Shown: piece after piece, positions 33,744-43,246 of the stretch
Position numbering within the stretch: the first letter of the stretch is position 1
Layout: every line of letters begins with the position of its first letter
Assembly (NCBI GenBank): GCA_900466605.1
Contig: UBMU01000008.1
Coordinates: forward strand, 186,001-250,000
Length of the DNA stretch: 64,000 bases
Origin: Hyphomicrobiales bacterium
Lineage (GTDB): Bacteria > Pseudomonadota > Alphaproteobacteria > Rhizobiales > Rhizobiaceae
Direction of reading: 5' to 3'
Notes under the pieces: generated by a model
The model's database searches: none
What the model saw: only the letters and a program-made list of their open reading frames with translations
What the model was told of the DNA's origin: nothing
Position numbers and translations under genes: made by a program

Positions 33744-34997
33744 ATGAATTATATGCCCCAAAGCCAGACCTCCGTGGATCCGGTAAAGCTTGAGAAGCTT
33801 GCGGAAGTGGCCGTCAAGGTCGGCCTGCAGCTGCAGTCGGGCCAAGATCTGGTCATCACCGCTCCCGTGGTCGCCCTGCCCCTCGTCCGCCTGATCACGA
33901 AGCATGCCTATATGGCGGGTGCGGGTCTGGTGTCGGCATTCTATTCCGACGAGGAATCGACTCTCGCACGATACAGATACGGCAACGATCAGAGTTTCGA
34001 TCGCGCTTCCGACTGGCTCTACGACGGCATGGCCAAGGCCTATGCCAAGGGCGCAGCCCGTCTCGCTGTCGCCGGCGACAACCCGATGCTGCTTTCGGAG
34101 CAGGATCCGACAAAGGTCGGCCGCGCCAACCGGGCGAATTCGGCTGCGTACAAGCCGGCGCTGGAAAAGATCTCGAATTTCGACATCAACTGGAACATAG
34201 TCTCCTATCCCAACCCGTCATGGGCGGCACTGGTCTTCCCTGATGATCCGGAGGCCATCGCGGTTGCCAGGCTTGCCAAAGCGATCTTTGCGGCATCGCG
34301 GGTCGATGTCGAAGACCCGATCGCTGCCTGGGCCGAGCACAATGCCAGCCTTGCCAAGCGCTCGCACTGGCTAAACGGCGAACGCTTCGCCTCGCTGCAT
34401 TTCACGGGACCCGGCACCGATCTCAAAGTCGGGCTCGCCGATGGGCACGAGTGGCACGGCGGCTCGTCAACCGCCAAGAACGGCATCACCTGCAACCCGA
34501 ACATTCCGACCGAGGAAGTCTTCACGACGCCGCACGCGCTGCGGGTCGAGGGCCATGTTTCGAGTACAAAGCCGCTGTCCCATCAGGGCACGCTGATCGA
34601 CAACATCCAGGTCCGTTTCGAGGGCGGCCGGATCGTCGAGGCAAAGGCTTCGCGCGGCGAGGAAGTGCTGAACAAGGTGCTGGATACCGACGAGGGTGCG
34701 CGCCGGCTCGGCGAGGTGGCACTCGTGCCCCATTCCTCCCCAATCTCCGCCAGCGGCATCCTCTTCTACAACACGCTGTTCGATGAAAACGCCTCGTGCC
34801 ACATCGCGCTCGGCCAGTGCTATTCGAAGTGCTTCGTCGATGGCGCCAGCCTGACGCAGGAGCAGATCAAGGCACAGGGCGGCAATTCCAGCCTGATCCA
34901 TATCGACTGGATGATCGGCTCCGGCCAGGTCGATATCGATGGCATCAAGCCGGACGGCTCGCGCGTTCCGGTGATGCGTCAGGGCGAGTGGGCCTGA
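33744..34997 (+). CDS. M29 family (thermophilic-type) aminopeptidase
   Basis: Metallo-aminopeptidase of 417 aa, the M29 family length. It starts VDPVKLEKLAEVAVKVGLQLQSGQDLVITAPV, typical of AmpS/PepS-like enzymes. NIPTEEVFTTPHALRVEGHVSSTKPLSHQG contains the first zinc-ligand region (TEEVFTTP), GARRLGEVALVPHSSPIS the second, and FYNTLFDENASCHIALGQCY and SLIHIDWMIGSGQVDIDG the remaining ligands. It acts in the cytoplasm on short peptides. The 187 bp after it, up to xseA, contain no gene I can support. Confidence 0.92.
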   Translation: MNYMPQSQTSVDPVKLEKLAEVAVKVGLQLQSGQDLVITAPVVALPLVRLITKHAYMAGAGLVSAFYSDEESTLARYRYGNDQSFDRASDWLYDGMAKAYAKGAARLAVAGDNPMLLSEQDPTKVGRANRANSAAYKPALEKISNFDINWNIVSYPNPSWAALVFPDDPEAIAVARLAKAIFAASRVDVEDPIAAWAEHNASLAKRSHWLNGERFASLHFTGPGTDLKVGLADGHEWHGGSSTAKNGITCNPNIPTEEVFTTPHALRVEGHVSSTKPLSHQGTLIDNIQVRFEGGRIVEAKASRGEEVLNKVLDTDEGARRLGEVALVPHSSPISASGILFYNTLFDENASCHIALGQCYSKCFVDGASLTQEQIKAQGGNSSLIHIDWMIGSGQVDIDGIKPDGSRVPVMRQGEWA

Positions 34998-35184
34998 CAG
35001 CCGGTCTGCATTGACTGCCCCCAGGCGCCCGCGAACACTATTGCTAGGCAGAAACGCTGCGCGGGCATGGGGGCGCAGCGGTGCGCTTGATGGCGCTAGC
35101 CTTTTGCAAACACCGTTGCTGCGCAGACCCGGCGGCAAGACCGGCCCCAGCGGACGAACCGGAATGAATGCAAGCGTACAGCCG

Positions 35185-36774
35185 CTAGAACAGGCTGCCC
35201 TGCTTTGGTGGGGCAGCGGCATCTGCCGCCTTCGACACACGCTTCTTGCTGATCGCAGGCGCGTTGCCATCCTCGGTTGTCACGGCGCCGACGCGACCGT
35301 CCGCAAACTCGATCGAGATGCCTGTGCCCGATGACAGCATCGCGGCTTGAGACACTGGCTTGTTGTCATCGTCCCGGATGACGGCGTAACCGCGCTTCAG
35401 GACGTTCTTGTAGGACAAGGACTGCAGCACGCGATCTTGAGCCGTAAGTTCGCCCCGTGCCCGCACAAGCTGGTGTCGTACGGCCGTATCGGCGTGACGT
35501 GACAGGTTGGCAAGATGATCCCGCAGCCGAGCAGTCTGCGTCCTCAGCCGTGCCGGAAGCGTCGCGAAAATTGCATCGACGCGGCCGACGCGCGATTTCG
35601 AGCGATCGACGAGGCGCTCGATCGTGCGCTCCGCACGCGTGATCCGTTCATTCAGGTATTGGCGGCGCTCCGCGATGCGGTTTGAGAGAACGTCGGGACG
35701 CAAATGCGCTGCCGTGCGCTCGAAGCTGCGGCGCTTGTTTATCGTGTTGAGTTCGAGGCCGCGGCCAAGACCGGCGGCAGCCTCGTCAAACCGGCGACGC
35801 GGCAAGGCCAGCAATTGATCCAGCGACGGGAGCGCGCGGATCAAAGCCCGTACGGACTGGCGATTATGGTCCATGCGGCGGCTCATACTGCCTTGCAGGC
35901 GCGCCGCGAGCCCCGCCGTCTGCGCCTCCAGTTCGGCCTTCACGGGCACCGCCATCTCGGCCGCGCCTGTCGGCGTCGGCGCACGCACGTCGGCAGCATA
36001 GTCGATCAGCGTCCAGTCGGTTTCGTGTCCGACGGCTGAGATCAGCGGAATCTGACTCTCGGCAGCGGCACGCACGACGATCTCGTCGTTAAAGCTCCAG
36101 AGATCCTCGAGGCTCCCACCACCACGCGCAACGATCAAGACATCCGGGCGCGGCATTTCCCCGCGCGCCTCGAAGCTGTTGAACCCTCTGATCGCGTTGG
36201 CGACCTCCTCGCCGGAACCTTCGCCCTGCACCTTGACGGGCCAGACGATGACATGAACCGGGAAGCGATCGGAGATACGGTGCAGGATGTCGCGTATGAC
36301 GGCACCGGTCGGCGAGGTCACGACACCGATCACTTCGGGCATGAACGGCAGCCGCCGCTTGCCGGACTGATCAAACAGGCCTTCGGCGCCGAGCCTGCGC
36401 TTCCGCTCCTCGATCAGCGCCATCAGCGCTCCGGCACCCGCCGGCTCCAGCGTCTCGATGACGATCTGGTACTTCGACGAGCCAGGGAAGGTCGTCACCT
36501 TGCCGGTGGCGATCACCTCCATCCCCTCTTCGGGACGGAATTTCAGCCTGGAGAAGGTGCCTTTCCAGACGACGGCATCGATGCGGGCACGATCATCTTT
36601 CAGGGCAAAATAGGCGTGCCCGGAAGAATGCGGGCCTCTGTAGCCTGAGATTTCGCCGCGCACTCGCACCTGGTCGAAGGCAGTTTCGACGGTGCGCTTA
36701 ATGGAACCCGAAAGCTCCGAAACCGAGTATTCGGTGAGATTGCTCGGCGAATCATTCTCGAAGACGTTGCTCAT
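35185..36774 (-). CDS. xseA: exodeoxyribonuclease VII large subunit
   Basis: Large subunit (529 aa) of the single-strand-specific exonuclease. N-terminal OB-fold ([47 protein letters not shown]), catalytic core with [45 protein letters not shown] and [33 protein letters not shown], then long coiled-coil. The C-terminus has an alphaproteobacterial extension rich in Lys/Ala. The small subunit xseB is not in this window. Confidence 0.95.
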   Translation of the reverse strand: MSNVFENDSPSNLTEYSVSELSGSIKRTVETAFDQVRVRGEISGYRGPHSSGHAYFALKDDRARIDAVVWKGTFSRLKFRPEEGMEVIATGKVTTFPGSSKYQIVIETLEPAGAGALMALIEERKRRLGAEGLFDQSGKRRLPFMPEVIGVVTSPTGAVIRDILHRISDRFPVHVIVWPVKVQGEGSGEEVANAIRGFNSFEARGEMPRPDVLIVARGGGSLEDLWSFNDEIVVRAAAESQIPLISAVGHETDWTLIDYAADVRAPTPTGAAEMAVPVKAELEAQTAGLAARLQGSMSRRMDHNRQSVRALIRALPSLDQLLALPRRRFDEAAAGLGRGLELNTINKRRSFERTAAHLRPDVLSNRIAERRQYLNERITRAERTIERLVDRSKSRVGRVDAIFATLPARLRTQTARLRDHLANLSRHADTAVRHQLVRARGELTAQDRVLQSLSYKNVLKRGYAVIRDDDNKPVSQAAMLSSGTGISIEFADGRVGAVTTEDGNAPAISKKRVSKAADAAAPPKQGSLF

Positions 36775-36989
36775 AGTGTTGTTCTAGCCGATGAGCCAGA
36801 AAAGGGCAGCCTCTGAAAGAGGACGATTTTTTGGTGCGCCCAGCCGGCAAGATTGGAAGTGGCAGAGGTTTTCTTTTTATATCAAGTCGTTAACTCGAGG
36901 GCGCAACGAAACTGACAATCACACGCCTCTTCGTTTTCCCCGACGATCCCCGCGAGGCGATCATCGGGCGAACATGAAAGGAGTTTCCC

Positions 36990-37253
36990 ATGTCTGATCG
37001 CTTCGCCTCCCATGCTCCCTCACTCACCGGTCCAGCAAGCGCTGGTTTCGCTATCGTCCCCAACGACAATCTCGATATCGCCGAGACCACAAGGGCGCTC
37101 TATATCGGCGTCGGCGGCAATCTGACCGTGACAATGGCGTCAGGGCAGATGTTGTCGTTTTCCTCTGTCCCCGATGGCTCCCTGTTGCCGCTGCGGGTTT
37201 TGCGCGTCCATGCCTCCGGGACGACGGCAGACGATATTGTCGCGCTGATCTAG
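36990..37253 (+). CDS. spike base protein, RCAP_rcc01079 family (GTA/phage-type)
   Basis: An 87-residue protein that matches the short conserved domain of Rhodobacter capsulatus gene-transfer-agent head spike base protein: ASAGFAIVPNDNLDIAETTRALYIGVGGNLTVTM, then SFSSVPDGSLLPLRVLRVHASGTTADDIVAL. AAGGAG precedes the ATG at an ideal distance. No other GTA or phage structural gene is near: xseA is upstream and a small membrane protein and glycosylation genes are downstream. It may be part of a dispersed GTA set or a domesticated single gene. Confidence 0.78.
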   Translation: MSDRFASHAPSLTGPASAGFAIVPNDNLDIAETTRALYIGVGGNLTVTMASGQMLSFSSVPDGSLLPLRVLRVHASGTTADDIVALI

Positions 37254-37349
37254 GTCGGGCGCAGGCAGCGACAAGGCAGCAAGGGGTTTAACTGATTAAT
37301 TGTTCGTCAAGACAGGTCGGCCTATAATGCGGGGAATCGGGAGAGGCTG

Positions 37350-37586
37350 ATGATCGCCCTGACGGCAACAACACTCGGTTTTGTTACCGCGCCATTGCGT
37401 TCGATTTTTGCGATGGTGCTGGTCGGCACCCTCGTCTGCGTCGCTTACGGATGCGCCGCTTTTGTCTCTTCGACATCTATTCTCGATCTGGCAGCCGCCA
37501 TCGTCTGCTACGACACCGGCCTATTGCTTAGCCTTCTTGGCCTCCATGCCATGGATCGCATTCGAAATCGCCGACGCTTCGTCTAG
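37350..37586 (+). CDS. small two-segment membrane protein, unknown
   Basis: A 78-aa protein with two hydrophobic stretches (about residues 13-37 and 44-66) and a basic tail ending RIRNRRRFV. Weak similarity in form to small rhizobial ExoX-like membrane peptides, but I see no sequence feature that proves it. GGGAGAGG precedes the ATG. It converges with the STT3-like gene with 3 bp between stops. Confidence 0.6.
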   Translation: MIALTATTLGFVTAPLRSIFAMVLVGTLVCVAYGCAAFVSSTSILDLAAAIVCYDTGLLLSLLGLHAMDRIRNRRRFV

Positions 37587-37589
37587 GTT

Positions 37590-39428
37590 TTACGAGCCAC
37601 CGGGCAGATAGCGGAAGAACCGGGCGGGCGCGTCCTCAGGTCCTGGCAAGGGCTTCAGGTAGGCAGGAACGACACCCTTTTCCAGTTGCGCATAGAGACC
37701 ATCCGGCTTCATTTCCGCGAGTTCCTTGGTCTGCGTATTGTCGGCACAGAATGCGAGCGCAGTGACGCCTTCTCCCCGCAGGAAAGCCTCTGCTTCCTTC
37801 GGCGTAGCCAGGCCGATATGTATTTCAGTCAACATGCCGCCCTGATTTCGATGGTACGGCGCCGCCAAGATCCGGTTCTCCGTGAAGCGGAGAATTGAGA
37901 CGCCCATATCGGGCGGCGCAACCACCAGACCCGCCGGAACGCCGACCAAGGGCGCCAGAGACGACTTCGCGGAGCACGATCGTGCCGGGGCCACCTGCAA
38001 GACGCTGCCGCCGTTGTTCACCTGCATGCCGATCAGCCCGCCTGCAAGCCCCCAGACCGCGGCCACGCTCATGATGACAGCAGACAGGTAGCAGAAGGCA
38101 GCGGCGACATCTTCGCTGTCGCTGGCCGATATCCGACGCATGTCGATGATCAGCAATGCCAGCGGCAGGATTGCAAGCAGATTTGAAAACATCGCGCCGC
38201 GAACCTGGACCGCGGCGATGGCCCAACTGACGGTGAGGAGGACGAGCAGGATCACGTGGATCCGCACCCGATCCCGGTACACAACGCGGAATACACAGAC
38301 GGCAATTGCAAAGAAGCTGGTCGCATAGAAGAAGCCGAGCGTAAACGGATCCAGCCGGTTGGTGGCGAAGATGGATAACGCCTCTTGCACGCGGTTCAAC
38401 CAGAGTTGGACGAGGATCGGGTCGAGATCGGCAAGCGGATTATGCAGGCATTGGGGAGCAATCGTGATAGCGGAGAAAAGAACGACGGCACCGATCCCGA
38501 CCAAGGTAGCGAACCGCAGCAAACGACTTGCCCGGCTTGCAACGGTGGCCCCGAGGAGCAGCAGCCCACCGCCGATTGCCGCAAGACTATAGTAGCCAAG
38601 CGAGAGGCTATCGCAGGTCACCGCCGAATAGAGATGCGGCGGGACGGTGGCAAAGAAGAGCAGGCTGATCGACAAGGCCAGCGCAAATCCGAAGGCCTTG
38701 GCTGCGCGCGCAAACGGCTCACCGTCAAAGGCCCATGAGACAGCAACAACAATGCAGACAGCCGCGACGAACGGTGTCGTTTCTGCCCCGATCGCAATCG
38801 CCATTGCGGCTGCCAGCCCGGCGACCATATAGCTTAGCGGTCGATGGTTCTCGTCAAGCAACATCGCCGTCATGATGGCAACAAGCGCAAGCTGAGCGTT
38901 GTGGTGATCGATCGCACCGGGCAGAAAGCGGTTGCTCGTCACGAGCAGCAGCGCAGTCAGCGCCAATGCGACATGCATTCCGGAAATGCCGCCAATACGC
39001 CGACCAGCAAGCCCCATCGCCCACATACAGGGGATCGTCAGCGACAGTGGCCAGACGGACAGTGCAAGAGCTTCGGCGCCTTCCTGCGGGAGCAGCAGTC
39101 CGAAGAGTCTGATGAGGGTGGCAATCGGAAGATCGATCAGCCGGGACCAGTGCATCAGCGTGCCGTTACCCAACCCCATGCGGTACTGCATCAGATCGAA
39201 CCAGCCCTGCCCATTCAGGAAGTCTCGCACCTCGACAAGCCGCATGCCGTCATCGTTGTCCGCGCCAACATAGTCGGTGGCGCCGGGCAGCTTGAGAGCG
39301 AGAATTGCGGCGACGAGCAATGCCGTGTAGACGAAGACGGACGGCCAAAGCTTGCTCATCAGGGCGCGCAACCTGGCGATCGGCAACGCCGGTTCGCGAT
39401 CATCGAGCACCTGGGCAGCATTCGTCAT
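37590..39428 (-). CDS. STT3-like GT-C fold membrane glycosyltransferase
   Basis: Large polytopic membrane protein (612 aa, about twelve to thirteen hydrophobic segments) with the layout of oligosaccharyltransferase STT3/PglB-type GT-C enzymes. The first loop carries GADNDDGMR (Asp57-Asp60), like the catalytic DxD-type motif, and FLPGAIDHHNAQL (Asp174-His175-His176) matches the second-loop DHH of STT3/PglB. The C-terminal soluble part is short (about 150 residues) with NRILAAPYHRNQGGM and lacks WWDYG, so protein N-glycosylation is not implied. It would use a polyprenyl-linked sugar donor. It is divergent from a GT2, methyltransferase, ArnE-like and GtrA-like operon that could supply and flip such a donor. 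Confidence 0.75.
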   Translation of the reverse strand: MTNAAQVLDDREPALPIARLRALMSKLWPSVFVYTALLVAAILALKLPGATDYVGADNDDGMRLVEVRDFLNGQGWFDLMQYRMGLGNGTLMHWSRLIDLPIATLIRLFGLLLPQEGAEALALSVWPLSLTIPCMWAMGLAGRRIGGISGMHVALALTALLLVTSNRFLPGAIDHHNAQLALVAIMTAMLLDENHRPLSYMVAGLAAAMAIAIGAETTPFVAAVCIVVAVSWAFDGEPFARAAKAFGFALALSISLLFFATVPPHLYSAVTCDSLSLGYYSLAAIGGGLLLLGATVASRASRLLRFATLVGIGAVVLFSAITIAPQCLHNPLADLDPILVQLWLNRVQEALSIFATNRLDPFTLGFFYATSFFAIAVCVFRVVYRDRVRIHVILLVLLTVSWAIAAVQVRGAMFSNLLAILPLALLIIDMRRISASDSEDVAAAFCYLSAVIMSVAAVWGLAGGLIGMQVNNGGSVLQVAPARSCSAKSSLAPLVGVPAGLVVAPPDMGVSILRFTENRILAAPYHRNQGGMLTEIHIGLATPKEAEAFLRGEGVTALAFCADNTQTKELAEMKPDGLYAQLEKGVVPAYLKPLPGPEDAPARFFRYLPGGS

Positions 39429-39587
39429 GAAGCGGATCTCACGGTTTGAGAGTGCCGAAATCTACCTTCAGTCCTGTCAAGAAACCGTAAAGGCCAAATC
39501 GGGCCTTCGCTTTTTGCGAGGGTTCATAGCTACTTGTTAACGGCCGGCATTTACTCTCATGCGGATTTCTTCGCCACGGGTGTGATC

Positions 39588-40589
39588 ATGACCGGATCGC
39601 GTATCGACAATCTCAGCATTGCCGTCCTCCTGCCCTGCTACAACGAGGCCGCGACGATCGGTAGCGTCGTGCGCGGGTTCAAATCCGCTTTGCCCGGCGC
39701 CATCATTCATGTCTATGACAACAACTCGACCGACGGCACCGCGCTGCACGCAATGCTTGCCGGCGCCCGCGTGGTGCGCGAACGGCGCCAGGGCAAGGGT
39801 CACGTCGTCCGGCGCATGTTCGCCGATATCGACGCCGACATCTACATCATGGCCGACGGCGACGGGACGTACTCGCCCGATGACGCCGAGGAACTGATCC
39901 GCACGCTGCTGACGGAACGCGCCGACATGGTGGTTGGAACGCGGCGCGGTGTGCGCGCCGATGCCGGCAGACAGGGCCACGCCTTTGGCAACAAGATCTT
40001 CAACATCCTCTACCGAACGATCTTCGGAGCCGATTTTACCGATATCTTTTCGGGCTACCGCGTGTTTTCACGTCGTTTCGTCAAGAGCTTTCCCGCCGTT
40101 TCCGGAGGCTTTGAGATCGAGACGGAAATGTCCGTCCATGCGTCCCGTCTGAAGCTACCGGTCAGCGAGCTCGAACTCGACTACGGCCGCCGGCCGGAAG
40201 GCTCTCACTCGAAGCTTTCAACGTTTCGGGACGGAGCCAAGATTCTCTGGATGTTCGCTATGCTAATGAAGGAGACCCGTCCCTTCGCCTTCTTTGGTCT
40301 CATCAGCGCATTCTTCATGCTTTCCAGCCTGGGGTTCATGGCACCGGTTCTCGCCGAATATTTCGAAACAGGCCTCGTCTACCGCATGCCGACCTGGGTC
40401 CTGTCCATGGCGCTGATGATGATCTCATTCATGGTCTTCACCGCGGGCCTTATTCTTGATTCCGTTGCCCGCTCACGCGCCGAACAGCTGCGCATCTTTT
40501 ATTTGAACGTCGCTGTTGGAAACAACGGATCGACGACTGCCGTACCTAAGACAACCCCTGACAACAGCAAGACGGCTCGCATCGCATGA
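39588..40589 (+). CDS. GT2 family glycosyltransferase, polyprenyl-phosphate type with C-terminal membrane segments
   Basis: A 333-aa GT-A enzyme. It starts IAVLLPCYNEAATIGSVVRGF, followed by VYDNNSTDGT and the metal-binding DGDGTYSPDDAEEL (Asp90-Gly-Asp92). FSGYRVFSRRFVKSFP and ETEMSVHASRLKLPVSELELDYGRRPEGSHSKLS are the acceptor-side blocks of DPM1/ArnC-like enzymes. Two membrane segments follow (about 235-295), placing it at the inner membrane. ATG 39588 is preferred over a TTG 18 codons upstream because the earlier residues are not GT-like. First gene of the four-gene rightward cluster. Confidence 0.87.
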   Translation: MTGSRIDNLSIAVLLPCYNEAATIGSVVRGFKSALPGAIIHVYDNNSTDGTALHAMLAGARVVRERRQGKGHVVRRMFADIDADIYIMADGDGTYSPDDAEELIRTLLTERADMVVGTRRGVRADAGRQGHAFGNKIFNILYRTIFGADFTDIFSGYRVFSRRFVKSFPAVSGGFEIETEMSVHASRLKLPVSELELDYGRRPEGSHSKLSTFRDGAKILWMFAMLMKETRPFAFFGLISAFFMLSSLGFMAPVLAEYFETGLVYRMPTWVLSMALMMISFMVFTAGLILDSVARSRAEQLRIFYLNVAVGNNGSTTAVPKTTPDNSKTARIA

Positions 40590-40617
40590 TTGCTCAGCGT
40601 GACACGGTACAATTGTG

Positions 40618-41322
40618 ATGAACAGAGAAACCACGAACCGAATTCGCTTCGTTCTCGAGGACGTTCTACCGCCGTTTTTGCGAGACTCCGGTGTCTTTCG
40701 CTGGGCCGCGAGGTGCGTCTGGGGTGAGCATATCAGTCACCTTGCAAAATTCCGCGAGCGGGCGCCATTCCTTTCCGCCGACGAATATGCCGAACTCTAC
40801 CGCAATCATCCGCGCGTTCACGAAGGTACCGACAACTCCGCGGCATGCATCGACCGAATCGTCAAATCGATCGAGGGAGAGAGCGTATGCGACGTCGGTT
40901 GCGGTACCGGAGCATTGCTAAGCCGCATCCAGTCGGCACATCCAGCGCTTGCCCGGCTTGTCGGCGTAGATTTCGTGATCGATGACGCGTCATCGCTTCC
41001 CGGCATCGAATACGTCGCCGCCAAGGTCGAGACCTTGCCGTTCGAAGACGGCGAATTCGATACAGTTATCTGCACGCACGTCATCGAGCATATTCTCGAC
41101 TATCGACAGGCGATTGCAGAACTGCGCCGTATCGCCAAACGGCGGCTGATCATCGTCGTGCCGCGGGAGCGCGAATACCGCTATACATTCAACCCGCACT
41201 TCAACTTCTTTCCGTACACGCACTCGTTTCTGCGAGCCGTTCACCCAGTCCCCTCGGTGTTCGCTTGCGAAGACATCGGGCGCGACATTTTCTATGCAGA
41301 AGACCGGCAAGCTGCGAATTGA
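40618..41322 (+). CDS. class I SAM-dependent methyltransferase
   Basis: A 234-aa methyltransferase with motif I VCDVGCGTGALLSRIQ and the type-11 motif FEDGEFDTVICTHVIEHILDYRQAIAELRRI. Sugar or lipid methylation is suggested by its place between the GT2 and the ArnE-like gene, but the substrate is unknown. A GTG one codon before the ATG is an alternative start. 28 bp after the GT2 stop. Confidence 0.87.
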   Translation: MNRETTNRIRFVLEDVLPPFLRDSGVFRWAARCVWGEHISHLAKFRERAPFLSADEYAELYRNHPRVHEGTDNSAACIDRIVKSIEGESVCDVGCGTGALLSRIQSAHPALARLVGVDFVIDDASSLPGIEYVAAKVETLPFEDGEFDTVICTHVIEHILDYRQAIAELRRIAKRRLIIVVPREREYRYTFNPHFNFFPYTHSFLRAVHPVPSVFACEDIGRDIFYAEDRQAAN

Positions 41323-41333
41323 AAGACCGTCAT

Positions 41334-41696
41334 ATGCTCTCCAACCTTTCGATCGGCAACTGGATCGGCCTCGTCGGTACGCCGCTGCTCATCGCCTCCG
41401 GCCAAGTCCTATTCAAAATAACGAGTGCGACCGCTGGCGAGCTCAACGTCCGCAATCTGCTCGCGCTGCTACTGAACCCTGTTCTGATCGCTGCGCTTCT
41501 CCTCTACGGTGTGGGCACCATCATTTGGATCTATGTCCTCAGGGCGGTGCCGTTGACCATGGCCTATTCGTTCATGGGGCTAACGTTCTGCTTCGTACCA
41601 TTGCTCGCACAGGTCTTTCTCGGCGAAGCGCTGACGCTGCGCTATGCGATCGGCGCGGTCTTTATCGTTGCCGGGATGTTGGCGATCAATGGCTGA
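41334..41696 (+). CDS. ArnE-like small EamA-domain membrane protein
   Basis: A 120-aa protein with four hydrophobic segments of the SMR/EamA fold: GLVGTPLLIASGQVLFKI, LLLNPVLIAALLLYGVGTIIWIYVLRAVPLTMAYSFMGLTFCFVPLLAQVFLGEAL and YAIGAVFIVAGMLAING. The VLRAVPLTMAYSFMGL segment resembles ArnE/ArnF lipid-sugar flippases. ATG 41334 follows the methyltransferase by 11 bp; it overlaps the next gene by 8 bp. Flipping of a polyprenyl-phosphate sugar is inferred from context. Confidence 0.8.
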   Translation: MLSNLSIGNWIGLVGTPLLIASGQVLFKITSATAGELNVRNLLALLLNPVLIAALLLYGVGTIIWIYVLRAVPLTMAYSFMGLTFCFVPLLAQVFLGEALTLRYAIGAVFIVAGMLAING

Positions 41697-42075
41697 GCGC
41701 GAGCGTGGCGCATTGTTTTTGCGCTTCCTCGCGCTGTCTACCGTCGGCGCAGCAGTGGATGCCTTGTTATACCTTTTGCTGCATACCGCACTCAGAGAGT
41801 GCATCGCACGTGCGCTCAGCCTGTTCGCCGGACTCGTCGTCATGCGCACTCTGTTGGTTTTGAGCACAGCGACCCCGGGCGGCAACTTGGCGGTCAGCAG
41901 GGCAGGTGTGACTACCGTCCTGAGCATTGCCGCCCTCTTGAACTATGCTCTGTTCATCTCGCTAATTGCGATCTCTCCGTCGCTGCAACCGCTTGCAGCG
42001 ATGGCATTTTCTGCGGTCGCCTCGCTAGGCTTTGGATGCTTCGGCTACCTGCGGTTTGCGCTCCGCGGCGAATAA
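41689..42075 (+). CDS. GtrA-like membrane protein
   Basis: A 128-aa membrane protein with about four hydrophobic segments (LFLRFLALSTVGAAVDALLYLLL near the N-terminus, TVLSIAALLNYALFISLIAI near the middle, and AMAFSAVASLGFGCFGYLRFAL at the end). The RFLALSTVGAAVDALLYLLL start and terminal GYLRFAL match GtrA-type proteins, associated with polyprenyl-phosphate-sugar translocation. It overlaps the ArnE-like gene, so two candidate translocases are encoded side by side. Confidence 0.72.
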   Translation: MAERERGALFLRFLALSTVGAAVDALLYLLLHTALRECIARALSLFAGLVVMRTLLVLSTATPGGNLAVSRAGVTTVLSIAALLNYALFISLIAISPSLQPLAAMAFSAVASLGFGCFGYLRFALRGE

Positions 42076-42078
42076 TCC

Positions 42079-43065
42079 TCAGACCGGCTCCCAACCGTCC
42101 TTTTCGCTGGCGCGATAAATCGCGTCGATGAATTTCTGGCTGAGCTTCGAACTTTCCAGCGTTACGATCTCTTCATTCTCGCCCTTGGCAGCACGTGCAA
42201 ACGCCTCGGCTTCGCGCTTGTACTGACGGCTGTCGGGGAAGCGGAAGATGGTCGATTCATTGTGGCTGCGATTGGTGAGCTCGATCTCTTCGGCGCCCCA
42301 GCGGTCGGCGTTGAACGGCGACTTGACCTCGATAAAGCCATCGGTGCCGTGAAACACCATGACCTGACGGTTCGCCATCTGGGTGGCGACATAGAAGGTC
42401 AGTTCGAAATCGCCGAAGTCGGCCTTGACGCTGGAATAGATGTCGGTGCCGAACTCAGGGTCGCGGCGGGTGACGGCCTGGACACGTAGCGGCTCCTTGC
42501 CGGTCGAGAAGCGTGTGCCGATCGTCGGGTAAACGCCGATATCGGGAAGCGCGCCGCCGCCGAGTTCGGGAATGTTGCGCATGTTGCCAGGGTCGCGGTT
42601 AAAATAGGTGAAAGCGCCCTGCACGTGAAGGAGTGTGCCGATCGCGCCGTCGGCAATCAAGGAGCGGACCTTCCGCCAGACAGGCGCGTAGGTAACCATA
42701 TAGGCTTCGGTGATGAGGACCTTGTTGCGGTCACGGGCGGCGATTAGGCTGTCGATTTCATCGGCATTGAGCGCGATCGGCTTTTCGCAGAGCACGTGCT
42801 TGCCGGCATCGGCAGCCTTGATCGTCCACTCGACATGCTGCGAGGTCGGCAGCGGGATGTAGACGGCGTCGATCTTGTCCGAGGCCAGCATCTCCTCGTA
42901 GGAACCGAAGGCGTGCGGGACGGAAAAGCGATCGGCCATCTCGCGGGCCCGGCCGAGATCGCGGCTGGCAACTGCCGTCACGACGCAGTTTTCCGCATCC
43001 TGGATGGCGGGAACGACGAGTTCGCGGCCGATCTTCGCGGTCGAAAGAATACCAAAACGCAGCAT
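42079..43065 (-). CDS. Gfo/Idh/MocA family oxidoreductase
   Basis: NAD(P)-dependent oxidoreductase of 328 aa. Rossmann opening [21 protein letters not shown], then [35 protein letters not shown] with the catalytic-type EKP motif, and [18 protein letters not shown] in the C-terminal domain. The family oxidises or isomerises sugars or related polyols. Its stop is 3 bp from the GtrA-like stop on the opposite strand, so it is not part of that operon. Confidence 0.9.
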   Translation of the reverse strand: MLRFGILSTAKIGRELVVPAIQDAENCVVTAVASRDLGRAREMADRFSVPHAFGSYEEMLASDKIDAVYIPLPTSQHVEWTIKAADAGKHVLCEKPIALNADEIDSLIAARDRNKVLITEAYMVTYAPVWRKVRSLIADGAIGTLLHVQGAFTYFNRDPGNMRNIPELGGGALPDIGVYPTIGTRFSTGKEPLRVQAVTRRDPEFGTDIYSSVKADFGDFELTFYVATQMANRQVMVFHGTDGFIEVKSPFNADRWGAEEIELTNRSHNESTIFRFPDSRQYKREAEAFARAAKGENEEIVTLESSKLSQKFIDAIYRASEKDGWEPV

Positions 43066-43246
43066 AGCCTTGTCCTCTCCTAGTTTGATTTTTGCGCAAC
43101 CTTAGTGAGGCGTCGAGCGCGAGGCAATGGCGCGATCACAATTCGAGGAGCAGGTTTCCATCGGGCGGCGACCGCGCTAGGTTAGCTCCCGGCGGCGTTC
43201 TGCCGCGTCACCGATTTCAATCAATTCAGCACTTTAGGAGAGCGCC

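Noticed and set aside
34998..35184. GC-rich spacer with partial inverted repeat (GCCCCCA...TGGGGGC) as a small RNA or terminator
   Set aside because: Arms are interrupted and no T-tract follows; not enough to support a feature.
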